From: Vicia villosa
Lineage: Eukaryota > Streptophyta > Magnoliopsida > Fabales > Fabaceae
DNA length: 64,000 bases
NCBI RefSeq assembly: GCF_029867415.1
Contig: NW_026705487.1
Coordinates: 62,001-126,000, forward strand
Direction: 5' to 3'
A program made the position numbers and the translations under genes. The notes beneath the pieces are model-generated. The model was not told where the DNA came from, did no database searches, and was given only the letters and a program-made list of their open reading frames with translations. This document shows, piece after piece, positions 56,978-64,000 of the stretch (the stretch's first letter is position 1; every line of letters begins with the position of its first letter).

Positions 56978-57831
56978 TATAATTGAGTTAAGGGGGTGAA
57001 TTAATTCAAATATGGGCGATTGAACATGAGAGGGTGGTGAGGGTTCCTTCCCCTCTTAGGATTTTATGACAATTTTCGTAATCCTGATCTATCTAACATG
57101 TTTTGTGTGTGGTTTGATGATGAAATTTATATTCTGAATGGTATGTGTAGTTTCTCTAAGATTGGCATGCATTTTGGTAAAACCAACATAGCAGAAACAT
57201 GTTGGATAAAATGTCCTAACATACAAATTTCAACATTTCGAACAAGATGTTCCAACAAGGCAGGTATGACATCGTGTTTGCTGGAGTTGATCTGTCAAGT
57301 GAATCAGCCGTGTTATTAGCTACATAATATTTTGGAATTTTCAGTTAGCTTATATGCCATCCAAGATCGATTCAATCAGAGATATTTGTTGGTTTTCACA
57401 CTTTCTATAATTGGAGACAATTTAGGAAAATTTGGATTGGAAACCTATTTTCTTGGAGAACAAGTAGCAGACTTTGTGCAGTCTCCTTGCTGCAGTTTTT
57501 GGCCCAATTCAGTCAATACTAATTCTATAAATAGACGGGCTTAAACCTAGTTTTAAGATGGGATTGATATTTGTATTTTGTTAGGGTTCTAGGAGTCCTT
57601 ATTTGGTTGTGTTGTAACTTCCATATTTGTTCATTCACAAACCTGTAGGTGTTGAATGTTTGATCTCCGAAGCTGTTAAGCAAGGAGAGTAAGTGTAAGA
57701 TCTCATCAGCTTTTAAGCATTGAGAATTATGTATCTTTGAAGAGCGTCTTCTACTTTTGATTGTTTGTGCCGTTTGTCATTGGTTGTGATTGAGGGGATT
57801 TGAGGAGGGCCTCATACCTAGGTGGGTCTTG
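56978..57831. mobile_element. Unresolved LTR-like sequence
   Basis: The left end TTGAGTTAAGGGGGTGAATT looks like the 3' end of a minus-strand copia LTR. Further right, CTATAAATAGACGG at about 57526 and the sequence after it look like the transcribed part of a plus-strand LTR. It may be two joined fragments. No clean ends and no gene are seen. Confidence 0.4.
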
Positions 57832-59200
57832 TAACACCCTTCTAAACCCCTACAGAATATTAAATAAATTTAGAGTAAAAACATGTACATGGGCATTGTT
57901 AGAACAAGAATTGTTGTGATCAATATTCTTAGTTTTGATGATAACAATGTATACGAATTTTGTATAAGACAATGTGGTACTCTAATCCTATGCATTTTCC
58001 ATTTCAGGAAATATATAAAGAGTATGCACAATTCAGCGCAAGAAGCACTGACTCAGAAGGTTCAAGTATGCAACATAAGAACATGCTCTCGCAAGACATC
58101 AGAAGATGGTCAAGCAGAATCAGAACATGGTCTATTGAAGCATTAGAGGAACTTGAGTTCAGAAGCAGAAGCACTGAAGTTCATATGGTATCACGCTAGA
58201 AGCACTTAAAAGTCAGAAGACAAGAAGATGCTCTGCACCAAGCTGAATGACTCTGATATTCAAACGTTGTATCAATAAAGATCAGATCAGAAGCAAGTAC
58301 AAGATGACAGGCTATGCTGACTAACAAAAGGAACGTTAGAAGCTATTAAAGGCAAAGTCAGTTAAAGCAGGAAAAGCAAGGCTCGAGGTAGTTGAAAAAA
58401 GAGTGAAACATTAAATGCAATGCTGTACGGATCACGCAACGCATTAAATGCTCCCAATGGTCATCTTCTCAAAACGCCTATAAATAGTGAAGTTCTGATC
58501 AGAAGCAAGGTTACCAATTTTACGAACTACTCTTTCAAACTTGCTGAAACGCTGTTGAATCAAACTTCATCTTCAACCTCACTACTTTTGTAATATCTTA
58601 GTGAGATTTAAGCTTAGAACTTAAGAGAAATATCACAGTTGTGATTATAGCTTATTAAGAAGCATATACTCTTGTAAGAATTTGTTTTATATTTATTTGT
58701 AAAAGGTTCCTAGAGTGATCAAGGTGTGATCAGAATACTCTAGAAGACTTAGAAGGTATCTAAGTGGAAAACCATTGTAATCAAGGTTGATTAGTGGATT
58801 AAATCCTCAGGTGAGGTAAATCACTCTAAGGGGGTGGACTGGAGTAGTTTCGTTAACAACGAACCAGGATAAAAATCATTGTGCAATTGTTTTTATCTTA
58901 AGAGTTTTTAAAGTCACACTTATTCAAACCCCCCTTTATAAGTGTTTTTCTATCCTTCAGGCATTACAACTCCAAGGGAATTAAAGCATTCAATGATGTC
59001 AACCCTTTTGAGGAACACAAAACGATGTTATTCAGTAAATATGTTTAACACAGCGGAATTGTTTTGAAATCTGAATAACTCAAAACGATTAATAATCATC
59101 ACCAAAGAGCCATCGGCTCCTATTCCAATCAAAATAAACCAAACAACTAAAAACAAGAGTTTATGAAAATAACTCTAAAGCAAACATTCCCAAGTGTTAC
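57832..59200. mobile_element. Ty3/gypsy LTR fragment, split by a copia solo LTR
   Basis: It begins TGTAACACCCTTCTAAACCC, the same kind of start as the LTRs at 19827 and 22615. It resumes at 58965 after the solo LTR and is then cut by the LTR of element C at 59201. Confidence 0.55.
57897..58959 (+). mobile_element. Solo LTR of a Maximus-type copia element
   Basis: It runs TGTTAGAACAAGAATTG to TATCCTTCA and is flanked by GGCAT (57892-57896 and 58960-58964). 1063 bp. GTTTTGATGATAAC is at 57932. It is the same family as 23748-24882, in the opposite orientation. Confidence 0.9.
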
Positions 59201-60228
59201 TGTTAGAATATGAAATGTTCTGATCAATATTTCTAGTTTTGATGATAACATTATATATGAATTTTGTATAAGACAATGTGGTACTCTAATTATTCACGTT
59301 TTCCATTTCAGGAAAAGTATTAAAGAGTATGCATTAAATCATCATTCAGAAGCTCTAACCCAGAAGATCCGGATGGCTTCATCAGAACATGGTCTGGAAG
59401 ACATTAGAAGATGGTCTTGAGAAAAACAAAACATGATCTGGAAGGCATCAGAAGATGGTAATCCGAAGCAAGGTTCTGAAGATCTGATGGTATCACGCTA
59501 CAAAAGACTTCCAAAGTATGAGTCCAGAAGCAAGTACAAGATGAAAAAGCTATAACATCAAATCTGTCTGACTGACAAATGGAACGTTAGAAGCTACAAA
59601 AGGCAAAGTCAGCAAGAACAGTTGAAACAAGGTTCGAGGTAGTTGACAAAAGAGTGAAACATTAAATACACCAGTGTACTATTCACGTAAAGCATTTAAT
59701 GCTGTTCAATGGTCACTTTTCTCATTGCCTATAAAAGAGAAGTTCTGGATGCTGAAGAAAAACAACACACGCTAAGAGAACTTACGCTGCCAAAATTGAT
59801 TCATAACGATTTCACACAAACAGCAAAGAAACTTCATCTTCAACCTCAAAAATTTTGTAATATCTTATTGAGCGTTAGAACTTAATCTTGAGAGAAAATC
59901 ACTTGGTGATTATAGCTTATTAAGAAGCACATTAAACTCTTGTAATAATTGTTTACTATTTTTGTAAAAGGAAATTCCTAGAGTGATCAAGTTGTGATCT
60001 GTATACTCTAGAAGACTAAGCAGTTGTCTAAGTGGAAAACCATTGTAATCAAGGTTGATTAGTGGATTAAATCCTCAGTGGAGGTAAATCACTCTATAAG
60101 GGGTGGACTGGAGTAGTTTGATTAACAACGAACCAGGATAAAAATAACTGTGTGATTATTTTTATCTGCCATTTTTAGAAACAACCCTTATTCAATACCC
60201 CCCTTTCTAAGCGTTTTTCAATGCTTCA
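59201..60228 (+). mobile_element. 5' LTR of copia element C
   Basis: It runs TGTTAGAATATGAAATG to CAATGCTTCA, 1028 bp, with GTTTTGATGATAAC at 59236. The left flank is GTTAC; the matching right flank would lie beyond the window. It resembles the solo LTR at 57897. Confidence 0.88.
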
Positions 60229-60230
60229 AT

Positions 60231-60242
60231 TGGCATCAGAGC
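60231..60242 (+). other. Primer-binding site of copia C
   Basis: TGGCATCAGAGC, initiator tRNA-Met type, two bases after the LTR. It is identical to the site in element A. Confidence 0.85.
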
Positions 60243-60304
60243 GCCGATTCTAGGTGCAAACACTTAACAGTGTTAGAGAAAAGATTCAGGAAGAAAAACA
60301 CGCT

Positions 60305-61123
60305 ATGGCAGCTCCTACTCCACTACCAACTAATATTGAACAAAGCAACAATGGTAACTTTAGCTTTAATGGATTCAATAGACCATCAGTCTTTGATGGT
60401 GAGAACTTTGAATATTGGAAAGATAGACTTGAAAGTTACTTTCTACGCCAAGATGGTGATCTATAAGATTTAGTGTTGGATGGTTACACACATCCAGTAA
60501 CTACTCGTGGAGTCAAGATTACTAGACAAGCTATGAGTGATGAGCAAAAGAAAGAGTTCAAAAATCATCACAAAGCAAGGACTATATTGTTAAATGCCAT
60601 TTCACATGCTGAATATGAGAAGATCACAAACAGGGAAACTGCTCATGATATTTTTGAATCTCTGAAGATGACTCATGAAGGAAATGCACAAGTCAAGGAT
60701 ACAAAAGCTCTAGCTCTCATCCAGAAGTATGAAGCCTTCAGAATGGAAGATGATGAAAATATTGAAGCAATGTTTTCCAGATTCCAGACTTTGACTGCTG
60801 GATTAAGAGCTCTTGACAAGGGATACACAAAAGCTGATCATGTTAAGAAGATAATCAGAAGTCTACCCAGAAGATGGGGACCAATGGTTACAGCATTCAA
60901 GATTGCAAAGAATTTGAATGAAGTATCTCTTGAGGAGCTTATAAGTGCTCTAAGGAGTCATGAGATTGATCTTGATGCAAATGAGCCTCAGAAGAAAGGT
61001 GAATCTATTGCTTTAAAATCTAAAATAAACATTGTGCTAATGCTTTTCAGGCAGAAGAAGAAGGATCTGACGAATCAGAGTCAGAAGAAGAAGATGAATT
61101 GTCTCTTTTATCCGGAAGGGTGA
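60305..61123 (+). pseudogene. Copia C gag, N-terminal part
   Basis: From the ATG at 60305 (MAAPTPLPTN), it contains PSVFDGENFEYWKDRLESYF, then an in-frame TAA at 60464. The same frame goes on with DGYTHPVTTRG, DIFESLKMTHEGNAQVKDTK and IIRSLPRRWGPMVTAFKIAK, a UBN2-type gag domain. Near 61030-61090 the frame shifts out of the expected reading. The upstream open stretch from 60254 has no ATG. Confidence 0.85.
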
Positions 61124-61935
61124 ATCACCTCTGGAAGAGCAAGCAGAGAAGATTCAAGAACTTCAAGAAACCTAAAAAAGGAGAATCTTCTAAACATAGA
61201 AGATCTAGCAAGAAGAAGGTAGTGTGTTATGAATGCAAAGAACCTGGACACTACAAGAGTGAATGTCCTAAGCTTTAGAGGGAAAAGCCCAGAAAGAAGT
61301 TTGAAAAGAAGAAAGGCAATATGGCTACATGGGATGACTCTGATTCATCTGATCAAGAGTCAGACTCTGAAACTGAGAAAGCCAACATAGCACTCATGGC
61401 AACAGTTGATGCTGAAGAATAATATACTTCTAATTCAGACTCTGAAGAGGTATTTTCTGAACTCACTAGAGAAGACTTAGTTTCTAGCTTATCAGAACTT
61501 CTGGAAGTAAAGAGTAAACTAAGTCTCAAATACAAAAAGCTCAAAAAGTTTTTTGCATCTGAAACTAAGAGATTTGAAATAGAAAACTCTGAACTAAAAG
61601 ACAAAGTTGTAAAATTAATTAAAGAAGTTGTTTCCTTGAAAACATCTTCAAGTTCAGACACGTCTATTCCAGGCAGTAACAATATTTTGAAAGAATATGA
61701 CTTGAGCTTCAGAAAGTTCTTATCTAGAAGTATAGGCAAAAGTCAGTTAGCCTCTATGATTTATGGTGTTAGTGGAAACAAAAGGATAGGTATAGGTTTT
61801 GAGGGAGAAATTCCATATAAACTAGAACCTATTGATGAAATGATTATTGAATATAAACCTTTCTATGAACAGTTTAAGTATGGTCATTCTCATGATATCA
61901 AACACAGATCACACTCTAAAGTTTCCACAACGTGA
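61124..61935 (+). pseudogene. Copia C gag, zinc knuckle and coiled coil
   Basis: A CCHC knuckle CYECKEPGHYKSECPKL is at 61228-61278, ended by a stop. Then WDDSDSSDQESDSETEKANI, a stop near 61420, a coiled coil (LSELLEVKSKLSLKYKKLKK) and the frame at 61636-61935 with SFRKFLSRSIGKSQLASMIY. This matches element B's gag remnant closely. Confidence 0.8.
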
Positions 61936-62907
61936 GAAGGACTAACCCCAAAGGACCCAAAAGAATGTGGGTACCTAAGGAAAAGATAATTCCTGTTGCA
62001 GATCTCTTTCAAAGCACAAAAGACAAACATGTCATGGTACCTGGACTCTGGGTGCTCACATCACATGACGGGAAGAAGGTCTATGTTCCAAAGTATGGAA
62101 GTTAGATCTGCAGGAGAAGTGAAGTTTGGAGGGAACCAGAAGGGCAAAATCATAGGCTCTGGAACCATATGTATTGGTAATTCTCCCTCTATAACTAATG
62201 TTCTTTTAGTAGATGGATTAGCTCATAATTTATTGTCCATAAGTCAATTAAGTGACAATGGTTATGACATAATCTTTAATCAAAATTCCTGTAGAGTTGT
62301 TAGTCAAGGGAATGGCTCAATCCTATTTTCAAGCAAGAGAAAGAACAACATTTATAAGATTGATCTTTCATATCTTAAGAACCAATAGGTTACTTGCCTT
62401 CTGTCTGCTAACGAAGAGCAGTGGGTCTGGCACAAAAGATTGGGTCATGTTAGTATGTGGAAGATTTCTCAAATTAACAAACTTAATATGGTCAGAGGAC
62501 TCCCTAATCTGAAATATAAATCAGATGCTCTTTGTGAAGCATGTCAGAAAGGGAAGTTTTCAAAACATGCGTTTAAATCTAAAAATGTCGTTTCCTCTTC
62601 TAGGCCTTTAGAACTTCTGCACATTGATTTGTTTGGCCCAGTCAAAATAGCATCAATCAGAGGCAAGAAATATGGATTGGTCATTGTAGATGACTACAGG
62701 AGATGGACATGGGTAATGTTCTTAAAACACAAGGATGATTCACATTCTCTGTTCTTTGACTTCTGTAATCAGATTCAATCTGGAAAGGAATATAAAATCA
62801 TAAAAGTTAGAAGAGATCATGGTGGTGAATTTGAGAACAGATTCTTTGAAATTTATTTCAAAGAAAATGGTATTGCCCATGATTTCTCTTGTCCTAGAAC
62901 TCCATGA
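61936..62907 (+). pseudogene. Copia C protease and integrase start
   Basis: 61996-62388 has WYLDSGCSHHMTGRRSMFQ and LAHNLLSISQLSDNGYDIIF, ending in a stop. 62440-62907 has LGHVSMWKISQINKLNMVRG, CEACQKGKFSKHAFKSKN and LVIVDDYRRWTWVMFLKHKD, RRDHGGEFENRFFEIYF, up to SCPRTP and a stop. In the first catalytic region S of DDYSRWTW is R. Confidence 0.82.
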
Positions 62908-63546
62908 CAAAATGGAGTTGTAGAACGAAAGAATAGGACTCTCCAAGAAATGGCTAGAACCATGACCAATGAGACTAATATGGCTAAGCATTTCTGGGCA
63001 TAAGCATTTAACACAGCATGTTATATTCAGAATAGAATCTTCATTAGGCCTATTCTCAATAAGACTCCTTATGAATTGTGGAAGAATAGAAAACCCAACA
63101 TTTCATATTTCCATCCATTTGGATGTGTTTGTTATATTCTGAATACTAAGGATCATCTGAACAAGTTTGATTCCAAAGCTCAGAAGTGTATCCTTCTTGG
63201 ATATTCTGAACGCTCTAAGGGCTACAGAGTATACAATACTGAAACTCTGATAGTTGAGGAATCAATCAATATCAGATTTGATGATGAGCTTGGCATTGAA
63301 AAGCCAAAGCAAAATGAGAATTTAGCAGATATAGACATTCCTGATCCCGATCATGAAGAGCCCAAAGGAAAGGAAGTGTCAGAAGATCGAGTTGCAACTT
63401 CTTTAGAGAATCTCAGAATATCTGAAGCGCCAACACTCAGAAGATCTTCAAGAATCAACTCTGCCCATCCAGAAGATGTTATAATTGGAAAGAAAGATGA
63501 TCCCATAAGAACAAGATCATTTCTAAAGAACAATGCAGAATGTTAA
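62908..63546 (+). pseudogene. Copia C integrase end
   Basis: After the stop, NGVVERKNRTLQEMARTMTN and AKHFWA run to another stop at about 63001. Then 63076-63546 gives MWKNRKPNISYFHPFGCVCY and ILLGYSERSKGYRVYNTETL, and the linker with an acidic tail, ending in a stop at 63544. Confidence 0.82.
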
Positions 63547-64000
63547 TTTGGTTTAGTGTCTTTGATTGAGCCAACCTCTGTTGATAAAGCTCTAGAAGAT
63601 TCTGATTGGATTATTGCTATGCAAGAAGAGTTGAATCAGTCTACAAGAAATGACATTTGGAATCTGGTTCCGAGACCTAAAGGATTCAATATCATTGGAA
63701 CAAAATGGGTATTTAGAAACAAGCTGAATGAGAATGGTGAAGTTATCAGAAACAAAGCCAGACTGGTTGCTCAGGGATATAGTCAACAAGAAGGTATTGA
63801 CTACACTGAAACCTTTGCACCAGTGGCCAGGTTAGAATCTATTAGACTGTTAATTTCTTTTGCCACTCAGAATAACATCTCTCTTTATCAGATGGATGTT
63901 AAGAGTGCCTTTTTAAATGATTTTATAGATGAAGAAGTTTATGTTCACCAACCTCCTGGTTTTGAAGACTCTAAGTCTCCAGAACATGTTTTTAAACTAA
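63547..64000 (+). pseudogene. Copia C reverse transcriptase, cut by the window end
   Basis: It reads FGLVSLIEPTSVDKALEDSD and [60 protein letters not shown] and VHQPPGFEDSKSPEHVFKL. In this last segment I see no stop, but the catalytic site lies outside the window. Confidence 0.85.

Noticed and set aside
57098..57544. Two 70-codon frames in the region after element B
   Set aside because: They lie in LTR-like sequence without start context or family resemblance.

Overview
This is a repeat-dominated window from a large plant nuclear genome. I see no housekeeping gene. Two small genes encode four-cysteine peptides of the nodule-specific cysteine-rich (NCR) type, which points to an inverted-repeat-lacking-clade (IRLC) legume. 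A roughly 4.7 kb LTR of Ogre type and many Maximus/SIRE-type copia elements fit tribe Fabeae (pea, vetch, lentil, grass pea). The species is not proven by the sequence.

Layout. 1-1459: 5' LTR and primer-binding site of a minus-strand copia element running off the left edge. 1516-6263: solo Ogre-type LTR (target duplication CATAC) with a TATA box and an 88-codon membrane-protein ORF. 6269-9590: older repeat sequence split by a solo LTR (6969-8407, duplication AAGTG) and a degenerate hAT-like element. 9590-16230: two diverged copies of one segment, each with an NCR gene on the minus strand (9805-10108 and 15389-15692). They are separated by a copia LTR remnant, a 2.06 kb CACTA-type element (11732-13792) and a copia pol fragment, and each copy carries its own Mutator-type MITE. 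16230-21658: nested MITEs, AT-rich tandem repeats, LINE endonuclease remnants and a Ty3/gypsy LTR.

21659-57000 is a stack of insertions. A copia LTR (from 21659) holds a gypsy solo LTR (22615-25883), which holds a copia solo LTR (23748-24882). Minus-strand copia element B (26979-56977) is split by minus-strand copia element A (29825-53176). A is split by a 14.0 kb Athila-type Ty3/gypsy element (33369-47374) flanked by GTCTA. The Athila LTRs are both 1729 bp and I found one difference between them, so it is very young. It has gag, an in-frame UAG, pol (protease, RT, RNase H, integrase) and two extra ORFs that look like paralogues. 57000-64000: LTR remnants, another copia solo LTR (57897-58959, duplication GGCAT) and the 5' part of plus-strand, decayed copia element C.

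The most unusual pattern is that six LTR or LTR-like sequences each carry a cluster of their own short CpG- or TTAA-centred palindrome. The Athila palindrome recurs inside that element, ahead of a TATA-like site and its last ORF, which suggests an internal promoter. Other cross-family signals are duplicated polypurine-tract modules in both gypsy and copia elements, a GTTTTGATGATAAC motif just inside seven copia LTRs, and extra ORFs of similar type in Athila and both copia elements. All comparisons were made by eye.
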